Positions 16,428 through 24,829 of a stretch of DNA of 44,278 nucleotides are shown piece by piece. Under the pieces are notes generated by a model. That model was not told the DNA's origin. It was given only the letters and a program-made list of their open reading frames with translations, and ran no database searches. Origin of the DNA: CAYNDB01 sp964395915 (GTDB lineage Bacteria; Nitrospinota_A; UBA7883; JAJRTC01). The translations under genes and the position numbers were made by a program. Positions within the stretch are counted from its first letter, which is position 1. Each line of letters opens with the position of its first letter. Where the stretch lies: NCBI GenBank assembly GCA_964395915.1, contig CAYNDB010000005.1, positions 1 to 44,278 of the forward strand, read 5' to 3'.

Positions 16428-16894
16428 CACACGCAACCAGCTAGGATTCTATACACCGGGCTTTTGATTACAACATTGGTTGTGGCGGCGCCAATATCCC
16501 CGCTTGTGTACGGGACAACAATCATATATCCGGAATTAACGTTACCCCTCGTGTTGCAGGAATACGCATAAAATCCCTGAACGCCGTTGTTGGTATACTC
16601 GCCACTCTCCACCAACACATTTTCACCGATCATCACTTCCGCAAATTTCGGGTGCGGCCCATTAGTGATTGAAGCAAAGTTTCCTCCAGAATATTGATAG
16701 TTATCGTCCATGACCGCTATTTTGAAATTATCTATATTCTGCAACGCGGCTGTATCATAACCCCTCTGGCGATACTCTTGTAACTGAGGCAACGCTATGG
16801 CGGATAGAGTGCCTATTATCGCAACAACCGCCAGAAGCTCTATCAACGTAAACCCTGACCTGCTATTTCTAATATTTGCGCTTTTTACGAACAT
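16427..16894 (-). CDS. Type IV pilin / prepilin-type protein
   Basis: 155 aa from the ATG at 16894, preceded by GGAGGG; a longer frame to 16939 has no site. A short leader ends in the prepilin peptidase recognition SRSG-FTLIELLAVVAIIGTL with Glu at +5, followed by the alpha1 helix (IALPQLQEYRQRGYDTAALQ). The globular part holds two cysteines (YSCNTRG and the penultimate region AGCV) that could close a C-terminal disulfide loop as in type IVa pilins. It is assembled at the inner membrane into a pilus or pseudopilus; no other pilus genes are in this window. A sigma54-type promoter sits just upstream. Confidence 0.9.
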   Translation of the reverse strand: MFVKSANIRNSRSGFTLIELLAVVAIIGTLSAIALPQLQEYRQRGYDTAALQNIDNFKIAVMDDNYQYSGGNFASITNGPHPKFAEVMIGENVLVESGEYTNNGVQGFYAYSCNTRGNVNSGYMIVVPYTSGDIGAATTNVVIKSPVYRILAGCV

Positions 16895-16939
16895 GAGTAA
16901 ACCCTCCACAAAACTTATACAACTTTTACCCCTTTTCAA

Positions 16940-16955
16940 TGCAAACGACAGGCCA
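16940..16955 (-). promoter_or_regulatory. sigma54 (RpoN) promoter of the pilin gene
   Basis: The minus strand reads TGGCCTGTCGTTTGCA, matching the -24/-12 consensus TGGCACGNNNNTTGCA at all conserved positions except the AC after TGGC, with the required 10 bases between GG and GC. The expected transcript start is about 35 bases before the pilin ATG. Sigma54 control of pilin genes is established in Pseudomonas, Geobacter and Myxococcus. Confidence 0.75.
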
Positions 16956-17174
16956 TAATATTGAGCTTTTCCCTGAAAAATAATACCCTATGAAACAATA
17001 GGTTGGGCTGGTTTATTTTTTGTGGGGCTGGCTAATTCTTGAGTATTGACATTTTTTGTCAAGCGGGCGAGAAATGTACAAAAAATTGTCTAACCTAAAT
17101 AAATTTGATTTTACCCTTCATAGTAACCGGCCATGGTTTCGCAAATCAGTCCAAATCATATTATTTATACTCTA

Positions 17175-17201
17175 CTCATAATGAGAATCTTGTCGTATAA
17201 T
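17175..17201 (+). promoter_or_regulatory. Possible glgC promoter with overlapping palindrome
   Basis: TATAAT at 17196-17201 lies about 88 bases before the glgC start. The place where a -35 box would fall is occupied by the 11-bp palindrome CTCATAATGAG rather than a good TTGACA match, which would suit an operator or an activated promoter. Confidence 0.35.
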
Positions 17202-17288
17202 GTCTGTGGTCTGGTCGCCTTGGGATTACCAAATCTATAGCGATACAGATTTCTTTTTATCTGACATCATTTGTTTTAGTATAAATTC

Positions 17289-18530
17289 ATGCAAGTCCTG
17301 ACGATGATACTGGCCGGTGGGGAAGGCCGGAGGCTATATCCGCTTACAAGAGACCGTTCCAAGCCAGCCGTTCCTTTTGGAGGACGGTATCGAATCATCG
17401 ACTTTGTTCTCAGCAATTTCGTTAATTCCGGACTTTCTAAAATAAAGGTTCTCACCCAGTTTAAATCAGACTCACTCAACCTGCACCTTTCGCGAGGCTG
17501 GCAGCTTTCGCCTGTGCTGGATCAGTATATAGACCCTGTTCCCGCGCAGATGCGCACCGGTAAAGACTGGTTTAAGGGCACTGCGGACGCTATATACCAG
17601 AACATGCACCTTATAGAGAAGGAACACCCGGACTATATATGCGTATTTGGAGGAGACCACATATATAAGATGGATGTCCGCCAGATGCTGCAGCAACATA
17701 TCGATACTAAAGCTGATTTGACCGTATCCACTGTTCCTTACCCGCTTGAAAAATCCAGTCAGTTCGGAATAGTGGAAGCCAATGGCAACTGGGAAATCAC
17801 AGGGTTTACGGAAAAGCCTGAATGCCCCAGCCCAATGCCTGGCAATCCAGAGATGGCTCTGGTTTCCATGGGAAATTATATTTTCTCAAGGGAGGCTCTT
17901 GTCCGCTCTATAGAGGAAGACGCGCATAAAAACACCGAACACGATTTTGGAAAAAATATTATCACCGCCATGCTCGACGACTACAAGGTATGCGCATACG
18001 ATTTTTCCACAAACGAAGTGCCCGGTATGAGGCCGGAAGGGCGCGGATATTGGCGTGATGTTGGAGACATCGATCAATATTGGGAAGCGTCGATGGATCT
18101 TGTAAGCGTCTCCCCAACTTTTAACCTGTATAACGACCAGTGGCCTATACGCTGTTACTATCCGCCGTTTCCTCCCGCAAAATTCGTATTCGCCGACATG
18201 GAAAAACGTGTCGGTATGGCTACGGATTCACTTGTCTCCGAAGGATGCATAATCTCTGGCGGCAAGATAAACAGGTCAATACTCTCGCCGCGATGCAGGA
18301 TCAACAGCTACTCGTCCGTAAGCGAGTCATTCCTGATGGAGGGAGTGGAAGTGGGACGACATTCAAAAATAAAGCGCGCCATCATAGACAAGAAAGTTAT
18401 CATCCCTCCGGGCACACATATAGGCTATGACCTGGACGAGGATCGCAAACGTTTTCACGTAACAGACTCCGGCGTTGTGGTGGTGCCACAGGGAACAAAG
18501 CTTGAGCAAATAGAAGAAGTCACCGCCTAG
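17289..18530 (+). CDS. glgC: Glucose-1-phosphate adenylyltransferase
   Basis: Makes ADP-glucose from ATP and glucose-1-phosphate, the committed step of bacterial glycogen synthesis. 413 aa, usual length. The nucleotide-binding N-terminus is MILAGGEGRRLYPLTRDRSK with AVPFGGRYRIIDFVLSN; further hallmarks are GWQLSPVLDQ, GTADAIYQN, the metal site FGGDHIYKMD, GFTEKP for sugar phosphate, and GYWRDVGDIDQYWEA. The C-terminal left-handed beta-helix carries GCIISGGKINRSILSP and SVSESFLMEGVEVGRHSKI. No other glycogen genes adjoin it, and it stands convergent to the biotin operon. The Shine-Dalgarno is poor. Confidence 0.96.
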   Translation: MQVLTMILAGGEGRRLYPLTRDRSKPAVPFGGRYRIIDFVLSNFVNSGLSKIKVLTQFKSDSLNLHLSRGWQLSPVLDQYIDPVPAQMRTGKDWFKGTADAIYQNMHLIEKEHPDYICVFGGDHIYKMDVRQMLQQHIDTKADLTVSTVPYPLEKSSQFGIVEANGNWEITGFTEKPECPSPMPGNPEMALVSMGNYIFSREALVRSIEEDAHKNTEHDFGKNIITAMLDDYKVCAYDFSTNEVPGMRPEGRGYWRDVGDIDQYWEASMDLVSVSPTFNLYNDQWPIRCYYPPFPPAKFVFADMEKRVGMATDSLVSEGCIISGGKINRSILSPRCRINSYSSVSESFLMEGVEVGRHSKIKRAIIDKKVIIPPGTHIGYDLDEDRKRFHVTDSGVVVVPQGTKLEQIEEVTA

Positions 18531-18586
18531 GACACCTCACGAGCTTATCCGATTTTTCGGCTACTCCAGCATTCCGGTTTTGAATT

Positions 18587-20656
18587 TTACGCCCGCTCCG
18601 TTACCGCGTTTATCGATTCATATAGAATATCGGTCATCTTGCCAATTTGTTCAACGCTAGCCGCCGGGGCGAGAAACAGAACAAGAATATCCCCCAGCGG
18701 GCGAATCAGAAGCCCCTTGCTCATAGCCTCCGAGGCGACTTTTGCCCCAACCCTGCTAGCGCTTGCATAAGGTTCTTTCGTGTCTCTGTTTTTCACCAGT
18801 TCGACCCCGGCGATAAGACCGCGCTGGCGAATATTCCCTACATTTTCCAGATCCTCATATCGAACAAGCATGTCGGATAGCGCGGCGCCTTTTTCCTGAA
18901 TCTGCCCTATAATATTTCGTTCTTCATACAGCTTCAGATTTTCCACCGCCACCGCGCAACCAAGCTGGTTGGCGGTATAGGTATGGCCGTGGTAGAAAGT
19001 CTTCCCCTCATGACGCTCTCCCAGAAACGCGTCGAAAACCTTTTGCGTAGCCAATGTCGCGGCCAAAGGCAGCATACCACCTGTTATCGACTTCGACACG
19101 GCCATGATATCGGGAGTCACGCCCTCGTGATCGCAGGCGAACATCTTGCCAGTCCTGCCAAAGCCAACCGCCACCTCATCCGCTATCAGCAAAACATCAT
19201 GTTTGGCGCACAGTTCGGAGGCTCGTTTCAAATATCCGTGCGGCGCCGTTATAATCCCCGCCGGACATTGTACCAACGGCTCAATTATCATAGCCGCCAC
19301 CTGCCCTTCGTTCGCTTTCAGCTTTTCGTCGATGATATCCGCGCATGCGATGGAGCATTGCGGATATGTTTTGCCGATCGGACAGCGATAGCAATATGGC
19401 GCCGGTGTAAATTCCACGTCCATAAACATGTCACGGAATTTGCCGAAGAAAACATTACTGCCTCCTACAGACATGGAGCCTACCGTATCCCCGTGATATG
19501 CGTTATCCACCGCCAGAAACTTCGTCCTTTTTGATTTCGGATCGATGTTACGCCAATACTGAAACGCCATTTTGAGCCCGACCTCTATCGCCGTCGACCC
19601 GTCATCGGAATAAAAAACTTTCTCCAGTCCTGCTGGAGTAATCGAAACAAGTTTCTCCGCAAGGTCTACAGCGACAGTGTTGGATAGCCCCAGGAAAGTG
19701 GAGTGCGCTATTTTATTCAGCTGCTTTCGCATGCTCTTGTTCATACGCAAGTCTCGATGTCCATGGACATTACACCAGTAGCTGGAAAATGCGTCCAGAT
19801 ATTCTTTCCCCTCAATATCCCGCACTAGCGCGCCACGCCCGGAGTCAATCGTTACAACCGGCCCCGCCAGCCACTCTTTCATCTGCGTAAAAGGATGCCA
19901 TACAAATTCCTTGTCCCGCTTCTCGTAATCATCATGTTTGCTTTCAGGGGAAAAGCTTTTTAATCGCTCCAGCAGAAGGTCGATATCAATGCTCGATTTT
20001 ATGTGCGAAATAAGTTTTTTGGAGTCCGCCATATTTTCCAGATACTCAATCAACCCCAATACATGGCTTCCACTTTTTTCGTGGATAAAATCAAAATCAG
20101 GCTCCGGGAATTTATTTTTCTTAAACTGATTGAATACGATTCCAGCGATCTTGAGCCCCAGCGTATCGGCGGCCTCCGCTGTTAGTAACGTGTGGTTAAT
20201 GGTACCCAGGTAAGGATGCGAGACAATTATCAACGGTATGTTCAGAAGGCTGGCCAGATCGCCCATATGGATGTCTTTTGTCAACGGCGCGAAGAGCCCT
20301 CCGGCCCCTTCCACTATTACTATGTCATGCCTGGCGGCAAGCTCCCTGTATGCGGCAAGAATTTTATCAATGTCGATTTCCACACCTTCCTTTATTGCGG
20401 CGTGGTATGGCGAGAGAGGTTTTTTAAAACAGTAAGGGTTGATAAGCTCGATGGGATCGTCGCATTGAGCCATCTTTTTAAGAAACAGGGCGTCTTGAGG
20501 AACAAGCTTGCCGCCAACAGGTTTTGCGCCGGACTCCGCAGGTTTCATCACTCCAACACTCATCCCCCGCTTGCGTAAAACAGCGGCGATCCCGCCTGCT
20601 ACGACAGTTTTACCGACGCCTGTGTCGACGCCTGATATGAAGAGCCCCTTGGTCAC
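18587..20656 (-). CDS. bioDA: Fused dethiobiotin synthetase and DAPA aminotransferase (BioD-BioA)
   Basis: One uninterrupted 689-aa frame joining two successive biotin enzymes. Residues 1-230 are BioD: P-loop GVDTGVGKT (9-17), KPAESGA, and VEGAGGLFAPL; it closes the ureido ring of dethiobiotin using CO2 and ATP. After a charged linker (about 235-248), residues 250-689 are BioA: FVWHPFTQMKEW, SYWCNVHGHRD, YSDDGSTAIEVGLKMA, HGDTVGSMSVGG, LIADEVAVGFGRTGKMFAC, the PLP lysine K522 in VSKSITGGMLPL, and YHGHTYTANQLGCAVA. It makes DAPA from KAPA with SAM as amino donor. The fused order (BioD first) is the reverse of the metabolic order and resembles the plant BIO3-BIO1 arrangement. The start overlaps bioC by 4 bases (ATGA). 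Confidence 0.95.
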   Translation of the reverse strand: MTKGLFISGVDTGVGKTVVAGGIAAVLRKRGMSVGVMKPAESGAKPVGGKLVPQDALFLKKMAQCDDPIELINPYCFKKPLSPYHAAIKEGVEIDIDKILAAYRELAARHDIVIVEGAGGLFAPLTKDIHMGDLASLLNIPLIIVSHPYLGTINHTLLTAEAADTLGLKIAGIVFNQFKKNKFPEPDFDFIHEKSGSHVLGLIEYLENMADSKKLISHIKSSIDIDLLLERLKSFSPESKHDDYEKRDKEFVWHPFTQMKEWLAGPVVTIDSGRGALVRDIEGKEYLDAFSSYWCNVHGHRDLRMNKSMRKQLNKIAHSTFLGLSNTVAVDLAEKLVSITPAGLEKVFYSDDGSTAIEVGLKMAFQYWRNIDPKSKRTKFLAVDNAYHGDTVGSMSVGGSNVFFGKFRDMFMDVEFTPAPYCYRCPIGKTYPQCSIACADIIDEKLKANEGQVAAMIIEPLVQCPAGIITAPHGYLKRASELCAKHDVLLIADEVAVGFGRTGKMFACDHEGVTPDIMAVSKSITGGMLPLAATLATQKVFDAFLGERHEGKTFYHGHTYTANQLGCAVAVENLKLYEERNIIGQIQEKGAALSDMLVRYEDLENVGNIRQRGLIAGVELVKNRDTKEPYASASRVGAKVASEAMSKGLLIRPLGDILVLFLAPAASVEQIGKMTDILYESINAVTERA

Positions 20657-21495
20657 ATCAACTCGCCTGCAATAGCGTCAATGTACACGACTTCATATGT
20701 CACCGCGATTCCGCCGTTTAAAGCGAAACGCGATCTGTATTCTTTCACAAAGTTGTCCATAACAGCGCGTCTTCCAAGGCCAAGGCTCGCCAACCCCGGA
20801 TTACTCTGCACCCCGATATTTTTTAATGAACGCATAAAAGTTGTGGCGTCTTTAAACTCGCGGATAAAAATTTCTTTTTCTATTTTCACGGTTAAACCCG
20901 CGCTTTCAGCCGCCGCCACAATGGCGCGTTCATCGGGGAACTTATGGAACATCGACTGGTCGACCTCTTTCCCCGATTGTTCAAACGCATATGTTACAGA
21001 TTCCCTTAACTCGTGAAAGGTAGACTCTCCCAGTACTGTGGCGATCAGCCGCCCACCATTTTTCAACGATAAAGCCGCTTCTGAGAATATGGCTGGCAGG
21101 TCTTCTATCCATTGGAGCGCAAGGTTGGAAAAGCAAAGGTCTACAGACCCGTTTTTTACAGGCGCATATTCCGCATCCGCCTGCGCCACATGCAGGGAAC
21201 CGTCATACCCGTTTCGCCGCGCCATTGCAGCCTGCGTCATTCCCTGCGAGATATCTAGCGCGAGCGTGGCGCGGAACATTCCAGACTGCGCGACCATGGC
21301 CGCAAGCTCCCCGGTTCCACATCCAATCTCCATCGCAACAGAACCCGTTAGCTTTTGCGAGACGATTCTTTCGAAAAGCGTTTTCGCCATCTCACGCTGA
21401 AATGTGGCGGATGAATCATATGTAGCGGCGCTTTTGTCAAACGCCATACGTATTATCGACTTTCGCCTCGCAGGCGACGTTGCTGGTTTATCCAT
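20653..21495 (-). CDS. bioC: Malonyl-ACP O-methyltransferase
   Basis: SAM-dependent methyltransferase (280 aa) that masks the malonyl carboxylate so that fatty-acid synthase can extend it to a pimeloyl chain. The N-terminal FDKSAATYDSSATFQREMAK is typical of BioC, followed by motif I VAMEIGCGTGELAAMV, the acidic LALDISQGM, and FSNLALQWIEDL, the hallmark L-x-W of BioC. The context settles the call: it lies between a BioH-like esterase and BioD-BioA with an 8-base overlap (ATGGATAA) at its start and a 4-base overlap at its end. Confidence 0.93.
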   Translation of the reverse strand: MDKPATSPARRKSIIRMAFDKSAATYDSSATFQREMAKTLFERIVSQKLTGSVAMEIGCGTGELAAMVAQSGMFRATLALDISQGMTQAAMARRNGYDGSLHVAQADAEYAPVKNGSVDLCFSNLALQWIEDLPAIFSEAALSLKNGGRLIATVLGESTFHELRESVTYAFEQSGKEVDQSMFHKFPDERAIVAAAESAGLTVKIEKEIFIREFKDATTFMRSLKNIGVQSNPGLASLGLGRRAVMDNFVKEYRSRFALNGGIAVTYEVVYIDAIAGELM

Positions 21496-22288
21496 CTTTC
21501 AAAATGAAATCCGTTATTGATTCGTCCACCTCCGGCAGACAGGTGAGATGAGGCGCGTGTCCGGCGGACTCCAGGCAAACCTCTTGTAAATTATCGAACA
21601 GGCCTTTCCAGAGCCGCTGACCGCCAACGGGGCATATTTTATCCAGCCTTCCGTAAATTAGCAACACCTGCCCATCGTAACGTCCACCTTGTTGTGTAAG
21701 ATCAGTTCTGGCAAGTTCGTCCAATGTTGATAACAACGCTTCTTTATTGGGGGGAAACTCCGACGGATAAAAAAGCTTTTCTATCCGCGCCCGTTCCCCT
21801 TCCGATATTTTCTCGCCAGATTCAAAAAAACGGTCTGTAAAGTCGCGTAAACCAGAGTCGGCGTCCCGTATTATCAACCGCGCCATCTTCTTTACAGCGG
21901 CGGGATGCTGGCCCAGCCCAAGGTTATGTGTTGTCGTTACAAACTTAGGCGTGGCGCCCAGAAGAGTCAACGACTCCGGAGCCCGTCCAAAATTTTCCAG
22001 ACTGTAAAGCGCCGCGATAGCCCCTCCCATCGACCATCCCAAAAGATGGTATGGCGGATCGCCTAATGTATTAATGACTCCGGTCAGAACATCACAATAT
22101 CGCATAAACGTATATGGCCCACCATCTTCTTTAGCCGAGCCGTGTCCTGGCAGATCGAACGAAATCACGCGGAACTTTTCTTTTAACGATTCCGCTAACG
22201 GCTCGAAAGCTTTTTTTGTCTGCCCCCATCCATGAACCATAACAAGTATCGGGCCATGTCCAACGTCGGAAATCGTAATTTTTTTCAT
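21488..22288 (-). CDS. bioH: BioH-like pimeloyl-ACP methyl ester carboxylesterase
   Basis: Alpha/beta-hydrolase (266 aa) expected to remove the methyl ester from pimeloyl-ACP and end chain growth. Oxyanion-hole VMVHGWGQ (about 17-24), nucleophile elbow GWSMGG with S86, acid in YGRLDKICP and histidine in SAGHAPH are all present. The GW-S-MGG elbow matches BioH, and it is the first gene of the biotin operon. The ATG at 22288 follows AAAGGATGC; the frame extends to an ATG at 22324, which falls inside a terminator-like hairpin and has no site. BioF and BioB are not in this window. Sequence alone does not separate BioH from other ester hydrolases such as BioG or BioV replacements, so the assignment leans on context. 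Confidence 0.85.
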   Translation of the reverse strand: MKKITISDVGHGPILVMVHGWGQTKKAFEPLAESLKEKFRVISFDLPGHGSAKEDGGPYTFMRYCDVLTGVINTLGDPPYHLLGWSMGGAIAALYSLENFGRAPESLTLLGATPKFVTTTHNLGLGQHPAAVKKMARLIIRDADSGLRDFTDRFFESGEKISEGERARIEKLFYPSEFPPNKEALLSTLDELARTDLTQQGGRYDGQVLLIYGRLDKICPVGGQRLWKGLFDNLQEVCLESAGHAPHLTCLPEVDESITDFILKDG

Positions 22289-22313
22289 GCATCCTTTGTA
22301 CATCGTTACGGAT

Positions 22314-22337
22314 GAAAAAGCCATATCCGGCTTTTTC
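22314..22337 (-). terminator. Terminator-like hairpin in the bio operon leader
   Basis: GAAAAAGCC and GGCTTTTTC form a perfect 9-bp stem around a 6-base loop; on the minus strand it reads GCC-loop-GGC followed by TTTTT, a textbook intrinsic terminator form. It lies only 26 bases upstream of the bioH start with no gene to its right on that strand, so if the operon promoter lies further right it could act as an attenuator. Confidence 0.55.
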
Positions 22338-22554
22338 CGAGGGCTTGTAAAAAAGCGTAAAACCTATTCAGGCTCTTTTTCGTTCAGATCATCAGAGAGT
22401 GAAATAACCCGCTTTAAGTATTTATAAACGATGTTACGCACAAGTATTTTATTTCTTTTTAGGTTAGATCAAAATGATAGAGCGCTATTTTTATTAACAC
22501 AATATTTCTCCAGCGCCCTATTTTGTCGTCAGGTTCCCTGTAACCACTTTTTCT

Positions 22555-22568
22555 GTAAACCCGTTTAC
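22555..22568. promoter_or_regulatory. Inverted repeat, possible operator
   Basis: GTAAAC CC GTTTAC, a perfect 6-bp inverted repeat with a 2-base centre, with a half-site-like CTGTAACC 18 bases to the left. It lies between the biotin operon and the chemoreceptor gene. The spacing is not that of a BirA site. Confidence 0.3.
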
Positions 22569-22983
22569 CACTATCGGGGAACCCCTTAAAAGCGCACTAA
22601 AAACCACAAAATATAAAACAGAATAACCCATATAACATATTGTATTAACTGGATTTAAGCGCGGGACATTAAGACTGTCCGGCGCAAGCGTTATAGCTTC
22701 GTCAATACATCAATTTCTATCAAGCCCCAATAGAAAAAGAAAGTCATTCAAAATAAAGCAGTCTTGATGTTTTTTCGATATTTGCCTTGACTGTTTGCCG
22801 CATACCGTTGAAACTAATAATATTATTACTTTAATTTAATGCCTAAGTTAGTGGTCTATCTCCGGCAAGGAGCAATGTCAGGCGACATTTCATATTGCTA
22901 TTGCGCTCGAAAAAAAATGACGATTTGGAAACGATGGTCTGAAATGGTTAATACGGTTTGAAATATTTGGAAGGTTGTAACAC

Positions 22984-24723
22984 ATGAAGGGATTAAGTCT
23001 GCAAAACAAAATAGCTGTCTCCATTGCGATGGCGCTGATTGTATCGGCCATAGTACTTTCCGTTTTTTACATACGTGAATACAAAGCCAACGCGTTAGAG
23101 GGGATGCATTTCAAGGCCAAAGCTATCGGTCAGATGGCCGAAAATGCGAGAGTAGCCGCAGGACAAGCGGTTTCCGATTACAAAGCGATAAAGTCTGACG
23201 AGATGCTGGCCGAAGCCAGGGAAGCTTTAAAAGGCCTGACAGTTGGATCGGAAGCTTATTTTAGCGCATTACGCAAGTCGCGATATTACAACACGGCGAT
23301 ACCGGTTGTGTGGGCGTTTAAAGCGGCTTTGAACGGCGCGGAGAGAAGCCATTTCGCTTTCAAGCCGACGAGGTTCGACGCCAGAAACCCGGAATATGAA
23401 CCGGTAACATCCACAGAAAAGGATCTTTTAAGAGAACTCAAGCAATCGGGCAAGCTTGAAATCCAGGGTATTGATAAAGAAAAAAACGTTTTGCGATATA
23501 TGCGCGCAGTCAAGCTTACAAGTGAGTGCCTCGTATGCCACGGTACCGCTAATGACGACGCTTCCCATCCTGATACCATGGTGGATCCTATCGGTTTTCG
23601 CAAGGAGGGAAAACGAGCTGGAGATATGCACGGCGCGTTCCAGGTGGTTATGGATATGGCTCCACTCGACAAATCCGTTGCCTCAATGGAACGAATGGCG
23701 CTCGGAACGTCAGCGGCGATCGTGCTTGTCGCATGTATCGCCGTGGTCCTTTTCATAAGACGCTCGGTTATTGGCCCTATAACCGGTATCACGAGCAATA
23801 TGGGAGACGGAGCCAACCAGGTGACCGACGCGTCGGGGCAGGTGTCTGGAGCTTCTCAAAGCCTTGCCGAAGGCGCTACAGAGCAAGCCGCGTCGCTTGA
23901 AGAGACGGCCGCGTCCGTCAAGGATATTGCGGACAGGGCAAAGCAAAACGCCGAAAGCTCCAACATCGCCACAAGCCTGATGGGGGAAATGGGCAAACTT
24001 GTGAACAACGGCAGTACATCTATGGATAAAATGGTCAAAGCCATTAACTCCATAAAGGACAGCAGTAACGAGGTATCCAAGATCATCAAGGTGATCGAGG
24101 AGATAGCGTTCCAGACAAACCTGCTGGCGTTAAACGCGGCGGTGGAGGCGGCGCGAGCCGGCGAACATGGCAAGGGTTTCGCTGTAGTCGCTGAAGAAGT
24201 GCGCAACCTCGCCCAGCGCTCCGCAACCGCGGCAAGGGATACAGCGGGCCTTATAGCGGACTCCTCCTCGAAATCGGACGAAGGTGTGGCGATAGTGAAT
24301 GAGGCGGTGAAGGCCTTGAACGCTATTACGGAAAGCTCCAAAAAAGTGGGCGACCTCGTAAGTGAGATCGCCGAAGCGTCCATGGACCAGTCTCAGGGAG
24401 TCGATCAGGTAAGTGAGGCGCTCGCCCAGATCGACAAGGTGACGCAACAGAACGCTTCCGCTGCGGAAGAGTCAGCCGCCGCCAGTGAACAGCTTTCCGC
24501 GCAAGCGGATTCACTGCGAGGCATGATTATTAACATGCAGAGCGTGATCCAGGGAGGAGCGTCCAACGAAGGAAACGGCGGCAACGGACTTGTGCGACAA
24601 TCATCGCCATCGTCTCAACGCCTGGGGATTTCGACCGCTCCGCTAAAAAAGTTGGGGTCTTTTGGCAAACCAAAGGCTGACACCAGCGAGATACCGTTTG
24701 ACGACGATTTCAAGGAGTTTTAG
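22984..24723 (+). CDS. Methyl-accepting chemotaxis protein with c-type haem sensor domain
   Basis: 579-aa chemoreceptor. TM1 at about 9-28 and TM2 at about 238-257 bracket a periplasmic Tll0287-like (DUF3365) domain carrying one haem-attachment site, CLVCH at 182-186, after the conserved ALRKSRYYNTAIPVVWAFKA region. The cytoplasmic part has the methylation helices and the hairpin tip EIAFQTNLLALNAAVEAARA-GEHGKGFAVVAEEVRNLAQRSA, which binds CheW and CheA. No C-terminal pentapeptide for CheR docking is seen; the end is FDDDFKEF. A haem in the sensor domain suggests redox or gas sensing. cheW follows 106 bases later; no cheA is in this window. Confidence 0.93.
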   Translation: MKGLSLQNKIAVSIAMALIVSAIVLSVFYIREYKANALEGMHFKAKAIGQMAENARVAAGQAVSDYKAIKSDEMLAEAREALKGLTVGSEAYFSALRKSRYYNTAIPVVWAFKAALNGAERSHFAFKPTRFDARNPEYEPVTSTEKDLLRELKQSGKLEIQGIDKEKNVLRYMRAVKLTSECLVCHGTANDDASHPDTMVDPIGFRKEGKRAGDMHGAFQVVMDMAPLDKSVASMERMALGTSAAIVLVACIAVVLFIRRSVIGPITGITSNMGDGANQVTDASGQVSGASQSLAEGATEQAASLEETAASVKDIADRAKQNAESSNIATSLMGEMGKLVNNGSTSMDKMVKAINSIKDSSNEVSKIIKVIEEIAFQTNLLALNAAVEAARAGEHGKGFAVVAEEVRNLAQRSATAARDTAGLIADSSSKSDEGVAIVNEAVKALNAITESSKKVGDLVSEIAEASMDQSQGVDQVSEALAQIDKVTQQNASAAEESAAASEQLSAQADSLRGMIINMQSVIQGGASNEGNGGNGLVRQSSPSSQRLGISTAPLKKLGSFGKPKADTSEIPFDDDFKEF

Positions 24724-24747
24724 GAGTTTTACCTTTTAATCGGTAAC

Positions 24748-24790
24748 GGAAGCCCGGCGCCTGTAGAATATCCGCATTCGTCGGGCTTCC
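24748..24790 (+). other. Inverted repeat between chemoreceptor and cheW
   Basis: GGAAGCCCG (24748-24756) and CGGGCTTCC (24782-24790) pair perfectly over 9 bp across a 25-base loop. No T-run follows, so it is not a standard terminator; it may set relative expression or mRNA stability of the chemoreceptor and cheW. Confidence 0.45.
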
Positions 24791-24829
24791 TTGCCGTTGT
24801 CGATAACCGAGACACAAAAGGAAGTTGAG

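Larger units (their letters stand above)
16895..17288. other. Divergent intergenic region pilin / glgC
   Basis: 394 bases containing the pilin leader and sigma54 promoter on the left, a perfect TTGACA-TTTTT-TGTCAA inverted repeat near 17045-17061, and on the right a palindrome CTCATAATGAG (17175-17185) and a TATAAT (17196-17201) that may drive glgC. No gene seen. Confidence 0.55.
22289..22983. other. Divergent intergenic region bioH / chemoreceptor
   Basis: About 695 bases with no gene. It contains the leader hairpin (22314-22337), an inverted repeat GTAAAC-CC-GTTTAC (22555-22568) that could be an operator, a 12-bp palindrome AATAATATTATT near 22817, and a weak promoter candidate for the chemoreceptor (TTGAAA 22808, 16-base spacer, TTTAAT 22830). 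The rest is unremarkable AT-rich sequence. Confidence 0.5.

Noticed and set aside
17179..17197. Fur box upstream of glgC
   Set aside because: CATAATGAGAATC matches the first half of the Fur consensus, but the second half does not; only about 12 of 19 positions agree.
22338..22570. BirA-type biotin operator upstream of bioH
   Set aside because: TTGTAAA-like and GTTTAC-like pieces occur, but no TTGTAAAC and GTTTACAA half-sites with the required 14-16 base spacing were found.
22840..22868. sigma54 promoter for the chemoreceptor
   Set aside because: GG and GC are 10 bases apart in TGGTCTATCTCCGGCA, but the rest of the consensus is absent; the match is at chance level.
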